Assembly: GCA_910586755.1 (NCBI GenBank) | Contig: CAJUJM010000094.1 | Span: 1 to 49,399 of the forward strand | Origin: an uncultured Lachnospiraceae bacterium | GTDB taxonomy: Bacteria; Bacillota; Clostridia; Lachnospirales; Lachnospiraceae | Direction: 5' to 3' | Length of the DNA: 49,399 bases | Shown: positions 8,608 to 16,893 of the stretch, piece after piece | Numbering within the stretch: position 1 is the first letter of the stretch | How the letters are laid out: each line of letters begins with the position of its first letter | Position numbers and translations under genes: made by a program | Notes under the pieces: model-generated | Database searches by the model: none | The model's input: only the letters and a program-made list of their open reading frames with translations | What the model was told of the DNA's origin: nothing

Positions 8608-10514
8608 CAAACTCTTTGGAAATTCCGTTTTTTCATGTGTATCTGCCGGGGCTGTGTGGCCCGGGGCTTACCTTCTGCCTGGATGGTTTTCGCCTCATCT
8701 ATCTGACAGTGGGAATGATTATGTGGAGTGTTTCCGGAATTTTTTCTCTGGAATATATGGCCCATTATGAGAAAAGAAAACGGTATTACGTATTTTTCTG
8801 GGCCACGTTTTTGGCTACCATGGGGGTATTTTTATCAGGAGATTTTTATACCACCTTTCTGTTTTTTGAGATTATGTCCTTTACTTCCTATGTGTGGGTA
8901 GCCTTTGACGAGAAACCGGAAAGTCTGAGGGCGGCCCAGACTTATCTGGCAGTAGCGGTAATTGGCGGCCTTACTATGCTGATGGGTCTGTTTTTGCTGG
9001 ATAAACTCTGTGGAACGCTGGAATTTGAGGCTCTGCTCCCTAAGGCACAGGAGATCTTAAAAACCGGCGGCCCACGGGCGAAAGAGCTGTATACAGCAGG
9101 GATTCTTATGCTGACAGGTTTTGGAGCTAAGGCAGGATGTTTTCCTCTCCATATCTGGCTTCCCAAAGCCCACCCGGTAGCGCCGGCTCCTGCCAGCGCC
9201 CTGCTGTCCGGAATTCTTACCAAAACCGGTGTGTTCGGCTTGATTGTAGTATCATTTCAAATTTTTTACGGGGAAATGGAATGGGGACTTTTGGTGGCGG
9301 TCCTGGGGCTTACTACCATGTTTTGGGGAGCTTTTCTGGCCGTGTTTTCCATTAATTTAAAGAGGACTTTGGCCTGTTCATCAGTATCTCAAATTGGGTT
9401 TATCTTAACGGGGATCGGTATGGGCTCCCTCCTTTTGGCAACAGGAGAAGATCCGGCTTTGGCGATCCGGGGAACCTTGCTCCATATGATCAACCATTCT
9501 CTGTTTAAGCTGGTATTGTTTCTGTGCGCCGGGGCAGTATTTATGAATCTTCATCAACTGGATCTAAATCAAATCCGGGGCTTTGGAAGAAATAAACCGG
9601 CGTTATGCTTTTGCTTTTTTACAGGTGCAGCAGGCCTTGCAGGAATCCCGGGATTTAGCGGATATATAAGCAAAACCTTGCTTCATGAAAGCATTGTAGA
9701 ATATGGAGCTTATACAGGAAATATCGGATGGAGGTTTGCTGAGTGGATATTTTTATTTAGCGGAGGTATGACAGCTGCTTATATGACGAAGCTGTTTATT
9801 GCCTTGTTTTTGGAGAAGAATCCCGAAAAGCAGATGGAATTTGATCAGATGAAAAAGTCTTATATCAAGCCTTTAAGCAAAGGCGCTTTGGTGGCGGCAG
9901 CCCTGTTGATTCCGGTTTTCGGGCTGACACCGGGAATTACGATGGATGGGCTGACAGAGCTTGGGCAAAGCTTTTTTGTACCGGGAATGAAAACCCATCC
10001 GGTAGCGTATTTTTCTCTGGAAAACCTGAAAGGGGCCGCTATTTCTATTGCAATAGGCGGAGGATTGTATGGACTGATCCGCCGCTTCTTGATGGCAGAC
10101 GGAAAGTATATAGATCGCCTTCCCAAATGGCTGGATTTGGAGAATTTAATCTACCGTCCCATACTGGAAAAAGCTCTTCCGGGGATATGTGGAACTGTGT
10201 GCAAATACCTGGATAAGTATGTGGTTTCTATACCGGTAACCTTGTTTTTACAGGCATCCGCTCTGGTTTGCCGGAGCATGGATCACATGGCAGACGGAGT
10301 GATTTTGCTGGCCCGGCATACGACTCACAGCCAAATTCCTTCCCCATTTCAGAAGCAGAAAAAATTTGCCTTTCCCATGTCCGGGATAAAGGGACGGCTG
10401 ATCCATTTATGCAGCCTGGTGGAGGAGAGTTTCTCCTTCGGCCTTATGCTCTTTAGCATCGGCTTGTTTTTAACCATCGGATATCTGCTGGTGGTATTCT
10501 TTGGGGTGTTATGA
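8604..10514 (+). CDS. Antiporter-like subunit 4 of 4 with C-terminal extension
   Basis: A 636-residue protein. I place the start at the ATG at 8604, which overlaps the previous stop and lies eight bases behind GGAGGTG; the in-frame ATG at 8490 lies deep inside the preceding gene. The core again has Glu in LFFEIMS, Lys in GFGAKAGCFPLHIW, Lys in SGILTKTG and Lys in GIPGFSGYISK. Beyond about residue 430 it carries an extra region of some 200 residues with a soluble stretch and a last hydrophobic helix near 605-630. The extended C-terminus recalls the long lateral helix region of ND5-type subunits, but I cannot prove homology. Last gene of the operon. Confidence 0.85.
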   Translation: MTNSLEIPFFHVYLPGLCGPGLTFCLDGFRLIYLTVGMIMWSVSGIFSLEYMAHYEKRKRYYVFFWATFLATMGVFLSGDFYTTFLFFEIMSFTSYVWVAFDEKPESLRAAQTYLAVAVIGGLTMLMGLFLLDKLCGTLEFEALLPKAQEILKTGGPRAKELYTAGILMLTGFGAKAGCFPLHIWLPKAHPVAPAPASALLSGILTKTGVFGLIVVSFQIFYGEMEWGLLVAVLGLTTMFWGAFLAVFSINLKRTLACSSVSQIGFILTGIGMGSLLLATGEDPALAIRGTLLHMINHSLFKLVLFLCAGAVFMNLHQLDLNQIRGFGRNKPALCFCFFTGAAGLAGIPGFSGYISKTLLHESIVEYGAYTGNIGWRFAEWIFLFSGGMTAAYMTKLFIALFLEKNPEKQMEFDQMKKSYIKPLSKGALVAAALLIPVFGLTPGITMDGLTELGQSFFVPGMKTHPVAYFSLENLKGAAISIAIGGGLYGLIRRFLMADGKYIDRLPKWLDLENLIYRPILEKALPGICGTVCKYLDKYVVSIPVTLFLQASALVCRSMDHMADGVILLARHTTHSQIPSPFQKQKKFAFPMSGIKGRLIHLCSLVEESFSFGLMLFSIGLFLTIGYLLVVFFGVL

Positions 10515-10590
10515 CCAACTTTTTATGTCCTGAATAAGGGCGGACTTTTTGGCATATATATTATGGAACAACACTCCCAGAGGAGAGGTT

Positions 10591-11727
10591 ATGGCAATCT
10601 ATGTGGTAAAAGAAGGAGATACGGTAGACATTATAGGAGCGGCCACAGGTATTCCGGTGGAGACGCTCCTCCGAGATAATCAGATTGAATATCCTTACCG
10701 CCTGGCTGTGGGCCAGGCTCTTTATATTGAAGAACCATATCCAAATCCTTATCAACCATCTCTGTTTTCCTTTGGCTACGCATATCCCTTTATCAGTTCC
10801 AGAGTATTAAAGGACACACTTCCTTATTTAAGCGCCCTGTATGTTTTTTCTTACGGGTTTACAGAGGAAGGAAATCTGGTATATCCTGCAAGCGATGACG
10901 GATGGATGATAAGAGAGGCCAGAGAAGCCGGGGTACGTCCTGTGCTTACCTTGACGCCTCTGGGAGCAGACGGGAGATTTAACAATAATCTGGTATCTGC
11001 CCTGGTAAGAGATGAGGCCGTCCAGCAGCGGCTTATCTGGGAACTGGGACGAACCCTGCAGGAGAGAGGATTTGAGGGACTGGACATTGATTTTGAGTAT
11101 GTTCTTGCGGAGGACAGAGAAAGGTTTGCCGCCTTTGTGAGAAAGGCCAGACAAGTAATGAATCTTTTCGGCTATCCGGTTACCGCCGCTCTGGCCCCCA
11201 AAACCTCAGCAGGGCAGAAGGGGCTGCTATATGAGGGCATTGATTACCGCCTGTTAGGGGAAGCAGCGAATTCTGTAATGCTGATGACCTATGAGTGGGG
11301 TTACAGTCAGGGACCTCCCATGGCGGTAGCCCCGATTCACATGGTCCGCCGGGTGGTGGAGTATGCGGTGACGGAAATCCCCAGAGAAAAAATCAGCTTA
11401 GGGATCCCAAACTACGGCTACGACTGGCCTCTCCCCTATGAGCGGGGAGTCACGCGGGCCAAAACCATTAACAACCGGGAAGCTGTCCAGATTGCCATTG
11501 ATTACGGCGTAAACATCCGATTTGATGAGACGGCCCAAAGTCCGTATTTTCGGTACTGGCAGTATGGGATCCAGCATGAGGTTTGGTTTGAAGATGTGAG
11601 AAGTATCAAGGCAAAATTCAATTTGATTCAGGAGTATGATCTTTTAGGGGCGGGATATTGGCAGCTCATGAACTTTTTTAAAGCCAATTGGCTGATGATG
11701 GATGAAATGTTCAGAATTGTATCTTGA
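10591..11727 (+). CDS. LysM-GH18 glycoside hydrolase, SleL/YaaH-like
   Basis: A 378-residue protein starting at the ATG at 10591, directly behind AGGAGAGG; an upstream in-frame start at 10549 lacks such a site. An N-terminal LysM domain (about residues 3-47) is followed by a GH18 barrel. The barrel has the catalytic G-L-D-I-D-F-E-Y motif with the acid/base Glu at residue 169, and an M-T-Y-E-W segment typical of spore cortex-lytic GH18 enzymes. There is no signal peptide, as in Bacillus SleL/YaaH, which reaches the spore through its LysM domains and acts as N-acetylglucosaminidase on cortex fragments. The spore role is inferred from this likeness. Confidence 0.85.
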   Translation: MAIYVVKEGDTVDIIGAATGIPVETLLRDNQIEYPYRLAVGQALYIEEPYPNPYQPSLFSFGYAYPFISSRVLKDTLPYLSALYVFSYGFTEEGNLVYPASDDGWMIREAREAGVRPVLTLTPLGADGRFNNNLVSALVRDEAVQQRLIWELGRTLQERGFEGLDIDFEYVLAEDRERFAAFVRKARQVMNLFGYPVTAALAPKTSAGQKGLLYEGIDYRLLGEAANSVMLMTYEWGYSQGPPMAVAPIHMVRRVVEYAVTEIPREKISLGIPNYGYDWPLPYERGVTRAKTINNREAVQIAIDYGVNIRFDETAQSPYFRYWQYGIQHEVWFEDVRSIKAKFNLIQEYDLLGAGYWQLMNFFKANWLMMDEMFRIVS

Positions 11728-11770
11728 CCATTTTCGCCAAATGTTATAAGATTACTATAACAGTTATAAC
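11724..11770 (+). promoter_or_regulatory. Promoter overlapped by palindromic operator, GntR-mcsA-mcsB-clpC operon
   Basis: TTGACC (11724-11729) lies on the stop codon of the upstream gene and is 17 bases from TAAGAT (11747-11752). An inverted repeat GTTATA-N7-TATAAC (11743-11761) covers the -10 region, followed at once by a perfect 8-base palindrome GTTATAAC (11763-11770). Small GntR regulators of the YtrA/YhcF type often bind palindromes over their own promoters, so autorepression is the simplest reading. I see no CtsR-type direct heptad repeat (GGTCAAA). Confidence 0.6.
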
Positions 11771-11786
11771 GAAAGATGGTGATGGA

Positions 11787-12161
11787 TTGCTTTGGAAGAT
11801 TGATTTCAGCAGCGATGAAGCGCTGTATCTGCAGCTTTGCAATCAAATTATTATGGATATTGCGGCGGAGGTGCTTCGGGACGGGGATTCCCTGCCGTCT
11901 GTGAGGCAGCTTGCAGACAATATCGGCATTAACATGCATACGGTAAACAAGGCATACACAGTATTAAAACAGGAAGGGTTTGTGAAGCTGGACAGAAGAA
12001 AGGGCGCATTTATCTGCCTGGACATGGACAAGATGCAGGCTATGGAGGAGATGCGCCGGGATTTGGAAGTGGTGCTGGCAAGGGGGATCTGCCGGGACGT
12101 AACCAGGGAAGAGGCGCACAGGCTTTTAGACCAGGTATTTGACGCATATACCAAACGGTGA
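11787..12161 (+). CDS. GntR-family regulator, YtrA/YhcF type, in the ctsR position
   Basis: About 124 residues from a TTG at 11787. The frame can be read from 11724, but the promoter and operator occupy that stretch, and family members begin with W-K-I-D-F just as this one does after the TTG. A winged helix-turn-helix of GntR type covers about residues 10-75, with the classic LPSVRQLAD and N-x-x-T-V-N-K-A-Y elements. A short helical tail follows, lacking the large effector domain of FadR or HutC types. In most Firmicutes the gene before mcsA-mcsB-clpC is ctsR. Here no CtsR sequence is present, so this protein is the obvious candidate controller of the operon. Confidence 0.82.
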   Translation: MLWKIDFSSDEALYLQLCNQIIMDIAAEVLRDGDSLPSVRQLADNIGINMHTVNKAYTVLKQEGFVKLDRRKGAFICLDMDKMQAMEEMRRDLEVVLARGICRDVTREEAHRLLDQVFDAYTKR

Positions 12162-12215
12162 CAGAAACGATTGACTGTCTCCGGGCTTACCGGGGACTAT
12201 TTATGGAGGATAGTT

Positions 12216-12782
12216 ATGCTGTGTGAGAGATGCAGGATTCGTGAGGCGAATATTAAATATACAGAGATTATTAATGGGGTAAAAAATGAACACAACCTTT
12301 GCAGCCAATGTGCCAAAGAGATGGATTTTACCGGATATTCTGCGATTTTTGACGGGGAATTCCCACTGGGAAAGCTTCTCTCAGGCCTTTTGGGCATTGG
12401 GGAAGAAGCAGATCAGGAAGAGGATAAGATGTCCCAGGTGGTATGTCCCACCTGCGGCACCAGCTATGAGGAATTTGTAAAGAACAGCCGGTTTGGTTGC
12501 CTGGACTGTTACAGCGTATTTGATCTGCTGATGAGCGACAGTATTAAGAAACTTCAGGGCGGGGATACCCATGTGGGTAAACATCCCAGATATCAAAAAA
12601 TGCATCCGGCCTCTCAGCTGATGGAAAATCAGGAGGATTCCCGGGAAAAAAGCCCAAAAGAGCAGATTGACCTGTTAAAGGCACAGTTGGCAGTGGCTAT
12701 TTCAGATGAAGAATACGAGCTGGCAGCACAGTACCGGGACAAAATTAAAGAGCTTTTGAAGGAGGAAAATGCTGATGCTTAG
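12216..12782 (+). CDS. mcsA: McsA, activator of the protein arginine kinase
   Basis: A 188-residue protein from the ATG at 12216, six bases behind GGAGGA; the longer frame from 12171 lacks a site. Four CxxC pairs (CERC, CSQC, CPTC, CLDC) form the two zinc-binding regions of McsA. A UvrB/UvrC motif near residues 150-185 (EYELAAQYRDKIKEL) closes the protein. McsA binds and activates McsB in the cytoplasmic stress response that marks proteins with phosphoarginine for ClpCP. The gene overlaps mcsB by 14 bases. Confidence 0.92.
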   Translation: MLCERCRIREANIKYTEIINGVKNEHNLCSQCAKEMDFTGYSAIFDGEFPLGKLLSGLLGIGEEADQEEDKMSQVVCPTCGTSYEEFVKNSRFGCLDCYSVFDLLMSDSIKKLQGGDTHVGKHPRYQKMHPASQLMENQEDSREKSPKEQIDLLKAQLAVAISDEEYELAAQYRDKIKELLKEENADA

Positions 12783-13818
12783 ATGGTTTGAGAAGGCGGA
12801 AACTTCTGCAGGCAATGTGGTATACAGCAGGGTACGGCTGGCCAGAAACTGGGAAGCATACCAGTTTCCTCAAAAGCTTTCTGACACAGACAGCAGAGAA
12901 TTAATAAACCGTCTGGAGGCAGGGCTTAAGGATCTGAAGGCTGACGACGGGCTGACTTATGAATACGCTTATTTAGAAGATTTAAAGGAGCTGGACAGAC
13001 TGGCTCTGAGAGAGAGAAGAATTTTAAATTCTGGCACAGTAGCAAAAAAAAGTCCTACAGGTATCGTAATATCAGAGGATGAAAGCACCAGCTTTATTTT
13101 AAACGGGGATGATCATATCCGGCTTCAGGTTCTGGCGCCCGGACTTCATCTGGATGAATTGTGGCAGAGGGCGGATAAGCTGGATGACTATGTAAATACC
13201 CGGTTTTCCTATGCCTTTGACGAGAAGTACGGATACCTTACCTCTTACCCTACCAATGTGGGCACCGGGCTTCGGGCCTCGGTGGTCCTCCATCTGCCGA
13301 CTCTCTCTATGGGAAAAAAATTCCAGAATCTTCTGGCAGAGATGAGCCGCTTTGGAGTCAGCATCCGGGGAGTATACGGGGAGGGGAGCGATAACTACGG
13401 CGCTCTCTATGAAATTGCCAACCAGAAAACCCTGGGGCAGAGTGAAAAGGATATTGTTGAGCTGGTTACCAAGATTGCCAGACAATTGGACGGCCAGGAG
13501 AAAAAGGTACGGAAGCTGGCCTTGGAAAACCACCGTTTGGAGAGAGAAGACGAGGCTTACAAGTCTTACGGCGTTCTGCGGTATGCCAGACGGCTGGCCA
13601 AAAAGGATGCCATGATTTTCCTGTCCCAGCTTATGGCCGGAATCACCGACGGTCTGATTCATGGGGAAGAGCCCTGCTCGATTTACCGGCTGATGCTGGG
13701 GATTCAGAATGCCAATTTACAAAAGCTGTCTCATAAGCCTTTAAGCCAGGAAGAGCTGGACGTGGCCAGAGCGGCCTATCTGCGTACTGAGCTTCCTAAG
13801 CTTGCGGAACAGGAATAG
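12769..13818 (+). CDS. mcsB: McsB, protein arginine kinase (Tyr in place of the conserved Cys)
   Basis: A 349-residue member of the ATP:guanido phosphotransferase family. It has the N-terminal S-R-V-R-L-A-R-N nucleotide-binding motif (residues 20-27) and the C-terminal R-G-x-Y-G-E-G segment. McsB phosphorylates arginines on misfolded proteins, which are then degraded by ClpCP. The loop that reads C-P-T-N-V-G-T in Bacillus McsB reads Y-P-T-N-V-G-T here: residue 160 is Tyr, codon TAC at 13246-13248. The equivalent Cys167 of B. subtilis McsB is important for activity. The rest of the fold looks intact, so this may be a lineage variant rather than a dead enzyme. The start ATG follows GGAGG. Confidence 0.92.
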   Translation: MLMLRWFEKAETSAGNVVYSRVRLARNWEAYQFPQKLSDTDSRELINRLEAGLKDLKADDGLTYEYAYLEDLKELDRLALRERRILNSGTVAKKSPTGIVISEDESTSFILNGDDHIRLQVLAPGLHLDELWQRADKLDDYVNTRFSYAFDEKYGYLTSYPTNVGTGLRASVVLHLPTLSMGKKFQNLLAEMSRFGVSIRGVYGEGSDNYGALYEIANQKTLGQSEKDIVELVTKIARQLDGQEKKVRKLALENHRLEREDEAYKSYGVLRYARRLAKKDAMIFLSQLMAGITDGLIHGEEPCSIYRLMLGIQNANLQKLSHKPLSQEELDVARAAYLRTELPKLAEQE

Positions 13819-13843
13819 ACGAAATTCAGGAGGACAACATGAT

Positions 13844-16309
13844 ATGATAGAACGTTTTACTGCTAAGGCCAGGGAAGCGATTGGCCTGGCTGTGGATGCC
13901 GCCAGGGAGCTGGGGCGCAACTATGTGGGCACCGAGCACCTGCTTTTGGGGCTTCTCAGAGAGGGGAGCGGAGTGGCTGCCAGAGTATTAATCGAAAATG
14001 GGGTGGATGAGAAAAAGGTATTGAGCCTGATAAGCCAGCTGATTACTCCGGACAATGCCATTGGCTTGGCAGAGCGGGGCACCTATACCCCCAGCGCTAC
14101 CCGGGTTTTGGAAAACAGCTATCGGGAGGCTATCCGGTTTAAAGCTCCGCTTATCGGTACCGAACATCTGCTTTTGGCCTTAATCCGGGAGGGGGACTGT
14201 GTGGCTTCCCGTCTGGTAAATACCATGGGGATCAGCGCCCAAAAGCTGAATTTAGACCTTTTGGTGGCAATGGGGGAAGATGCTCCCCAGACTGCCAGAG
14301 AGGAGGCCATGAGTGGAAGATCCTCCAGAGGGAAGAAGGAAACCCCTACTCTGGATGCCTACAGCAGGGATTTAACCGCCCTGGCAAGAGACGGAAAGCT
14401 GGATCCGGTAATCGGCCGCCAGGGAGAGATGCAGAGAGTAGTTCAAATCTTAAGCCGCCGCACCAAAAACAACCCTTGCCTGATTGGCGAGCCGGGTGTG
14501 GGAAAGACAGCGGTAGTGGAAGGTCTGGCCCAGCTGATTGCTTCAGGGGACGTGCCGGAAACCATTGCGGATAAAAGGGTTATGACTTTGGATCTTTCCG
14601 GCATGGTTGCAGGCTCTAAATACCGCGGAGAATTTGAAGAGAGAATCAAACGGGTGATCTCCGAGGTGACAAATGACGGAGGAGTTCTCCTGTTTATTGA
14701 TGAGATACACACCATTATCGGAGCAGGGGGAGCCGAAGGCGCTTTGGATGCCTCCAACATTTTAAAGCCTTCCCTGGCAAGAGGGGAGTTGCAGCTTATC
14801 GGCGCTACCACTGTGGAGGAATACCGAAAATATATTGAAAAGGATTCTGCCTTAGAGCGCCGCTTCCAGCCGGTTACAGTGGAGGAACCGACAGAGACCG
14901 AAGCGGTGGAGATTCTGCGGGGGTTAAAGGGACGTTATGAGAACCATCACAAGGTAACCATTACCGATGAGGCCCTGGAAGCTTCTGTTAAGCTTTCCGC
15001 CCGGTATATTAATGACCGTTTCCTTCCGGACAAGGCTATCGATTTAATCGATGAGGCCGCTTCCAAGGTACGCCTGGCCGGTTTTGCCGAGCCGCCGGAG
15101 ATCAAGGATTTGGAAGAAGAGATCGGGGCTCTGGAAAAGCAAAAGGAGAATGCTATCCGCACGGAAGCCTACGAAAAGGCGGGAGAAATTAAAAAGAGGC
15201 AGGAAAAGAAAAGGGAAAAAATAGAAAAGATCCGTGGAAAATGGGAGAAGGAGAGAAACAGCCGCCCCAGAATTGTAGATGAAAATGAAATTGCAGATGT
15301 GGTGGCCGGATGGACGAAAATTCCGGTGCGTAAGCTGGAGGAAGAGGAGTCGGAGCGGTTAAAGAAATTAGAATCCATTCTCCATGAGCGGGTAGTTGGG
15401 CAGGAGGAGGCTGTAGTGGCAGTATCCAAGGCCATCCGAAGAGGCCGGGTTGGCTTAAAGGATCCCAAGAGGCCCATTGGTTCCTTCCTGTTCTTAGGCC
15501 CTACGGGAGTGGGAAAAACGGAATTGTGCAAGGCTCTGGCAGAAGCCATGTTTGGCACGGAAAATGCCCTGATTCGGGTAGATATGTCCGAGTATATGGA
15601 AAAGCACAGCGTGTCCAAGATGATTGGCTCCCCGCCAGGTTATGTAGGTTATGAGGAAGGCGGACAATTAAGTGAAAAGGTCCGCAGAAATCCTTACTCT
15701 GTAATCCTATTTGACGAGGTGGAAAAGGCTCACCCGGATGTATTTAACATTCTTCTTCAGGTTCTGGACGATGGACATATTACGGATGCCCAGGGAAGAA
15801 AAATTGATTTTAAGAATACTATTTTGATTATGACTTCCAACGCGGGGGCGGAAAATATTATCTCCCCGAAACGTTTGGGCTTTGCTTCTGCCAATGACGA
15901 AAAGGAAAATTACGCTTTCATGAAGGGAAGAGTCATGGATGAGGTAAAACGGCTGTTTAAGCCGGAGTTTCTAAACCGGATTGATGACATTATTGTGTTC
16001 CACCAGCTGAATAAAGACCATATGAAGGAGATTGTCTCTATTATGCTGAAATCCATTATCAAACGGGCCAAAGAACAGATGGCTATCAGCTTAGACGTTA
16101 CCACCCAGGCTAAGGAGCTTTTGGTGGAGAAGGGTTATGACGAGAAATACGGGGCCCGCCCCCTGCGCCGCACCATCCAGAATTTGTTAGAGGACAAGCT
16201 GGCAGAAGCGGTGTTAGACGGCTCCGTTAAAGTAGGAGATGAGGTGGAGGTAATCCCGGAAGGAGAAGGGCTCGGTTTTTCTGCTGCAGCTTCCGTGTGC
16301 AAAAGTTGA
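13844..16309 (+). CDS. clpC: ClpC, AAA+ unfoldase of the Clp protease
   Basis: An 821-residue HSP100 protein from the ATG at 13844, ten bases behind AGGAGG; the in-frame start at 13802 lies inside mcsB. Two Clp N-terminal repeats (about 1-145) bind adaptors and phosphoarginine. AAA+ module 1 has Walker A GEPGVGKT near 214, and a UVR-type coiled middle domain lies near 425-465. Module 2 has Walker A GPTGVGKT near 552. An L-G-F tripeptide near 685 is the loop that docks to ClpP. Together with McsA and McsB this is the complete arginine-phosphorylation degradation route apart from ClpP. No gene follows for 170 bases. Confidence 0.96.
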   Translation: MIERFTAKAREAIGLAVDAARELGRNYVGTEHLLLGLLREGSGVAARVLIENGVDEKKVLSLISQLITPDNAIGLAERGTYTPSATRVLENSYREAIRFKAPLIGTEHLLLALIREGDCVASRLVNTMGISAQKLNLDLLVAMGEDAPQTAREEAMSGRSSRGKKETPTLDAYSRDLTALARDGKLDPVIGRQGEMQRVVQILSRRTKNNPCLIGEPGVGKTAVVEGLAQLIASGDVPETIADKRVMTLDLSGMVAGSKYRGEFEERIKRVISEVTNDGGVLLFIDEIHTIIGAGGAEGALDASNILKPSLARGELQLIGATTVEEYRKYIEKDSALERRFQPVTVEEPTETEAVEILRGLKGRYENHHKVTITDEALEASVKLSARYINDRFLPDKAIDLIDEAASKVRLAGFAEPPEIKDLEEEIGALEKQKENAIRTEAYEKAGEIKKRQEKKREKIEKIRGKWEKERNSRPRIVDENEIADVVAGWTKIPVRKLEEEESERLKKLESILHERVVGQEEAVVAVSKAIRRGRVGLKDPKRPIGSFLFLGPTGVGKTELCKALAEAMFGTENALIRVDMSEYMEKHSVSKMIGSPPGYVGYEEGGQLSEKVRRNPYSVILFDEVEKAHPDVFNILLQVLDDGHITDAQGRKIDFKNTILIMTSNAGAENIISPKRLGFASANDEKENYAFMKGRVMDEVKRLFKPEFLNRIDDIIVFHQLNKDHMKEIVSIMLKSIIKRAKEQMAISLDVTTQAKELLVEKGYDEKYGARPLRRTIQNLLEDKLAEAVLDGSVKVGDEVEVIPEGEGLGFSAAASVCKS

Positions 16310-16354
16310 CGGAAAACATTTTTCAAACATGCTCTAGAAATTTACAGGGGAAAA

Positions 16355-16363
16355 TGCTATAAT
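16355..16363 (+). promoter_or_regulatory. Extended -10 promoter of the 136-residue protein gene
   Basis: TGC followed by a perfect TATAAT (16358-16363) forms an extended -10 element. A consensus -35 at normal spacing is missing (16335-16340 reads TAGAAA), consistent with an extended -10 promoter. Transcription would start near 16370, giving a leader of about 110 bases. Confidence 0.55.
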
Positions 16364-16377
16364 GTCTCTAACATACA

Positions 16378-16456
16378 GTAACCGCTCAGACATGAGGGAA
16401 TTGGACGTTTCCCGTCCCGGCTGCGCCGGAAAAGAAGATATTGCCTGAACGGTTAC
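16378..16456 (+). promoter_or_regulatory. Structured leader: predicted three-way junction closed by the dispersed repeat
   Basis: GTAACCGCTCAG (16378-16389) pairs with CTGAACGGTTAC (16445-16456) with one mismatch, forming a closing helix. Inside lie GGGAA/TTCCC (16396-16400 with 16409-16413) and the perfect hairpin CCGGC-TGC-GCCGG (16417-16429). The whole structure sits between the promoter and the AAGGAGG site of the next gene. It could be a cis-regulatory RNA or a copy of the repeat found elsewhere in the window. I do not recognise a known riboswitch class. Confidence 0.5.
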
Positions 16457-16479
16457 AACATACACAAGGAGGATAAGAA

Positions 16480-16890
16480 ATGCCTGCAAATGAATTAATC
16501 CGCAGTGAAGCTGACGGAAGCATCACCTTTGGAGATTACAAATTATCTGTAAAAGGAAAATTAGATAATTTTGAGCATCAGGGAGATTTATATAAAGTAA
16601 AGACCTATTCTGAGATAACCAAGTTAGAGAGAAATGGTATGTTTGTTTATGAGTCTGTACCCGGAACTACTGTAGAGAATTTGAAGGTAACAGACAAGGG
16701 CTGTACCTGTGTGGTAAAAGGGGATAAGGATGCTCAGCTTACTATCCAATTAGAGGATGATACAGAGTACGAGGTTTATGTAGACGGCGTGTCTGCAGGG
16801 GACATGAAGACCAATATGAGCGGTAAGCTGGTAGTCAGCGTGGAACTTGGAGAAGGTTCTGCCGCCACCATCCGTGTGGAAAAGAGATAG
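16480..16890 (+). CDS. Conserved small beta-rich protein of unknown function
   Basis: A 136-residue soluble protein starting at an ATG behind AAGGAGG. It has no signal peptide or membrane segment. Alternating hydrophobic and polar residues with many Val, Thr, Gly and Lys suggest a mostly beta fold in two parts. The first part (to about 65) has a D-L-Y-K-V-K-T...E-I-T-K-L-E-R-N-G pattern, and the second (about 70-136) resembles an immunoglobulin-like strand set. Similar Lachnospiraceae proteins have often been labelled endosialidase; I see no catalytic motif to support that name. It lies between clpC and radA and has its own promoter and structured leader. Confidence 0.75.
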   Translation: MPANELIRSEADGSITFGDYKLSVKGKLDNFEHQGDLYKVKTYSEITKLERNGMFVYESVPGTTVENLKVTDKGCTCVVKGDKDAQLTIQLEDDTEYEVYVDGVSAGDMKTNMSGKLVVSVELGEGSAATIRVEKR

Positions 16891-16893
16891 TAT

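Noticed and set aside
11724..11760. TTGACC read as a CtsR half-site
   Set aside because: CtsR operators are direct heptad repeats; no second heptad follows at the required spacing, and TTGACC fits as a -35 element.
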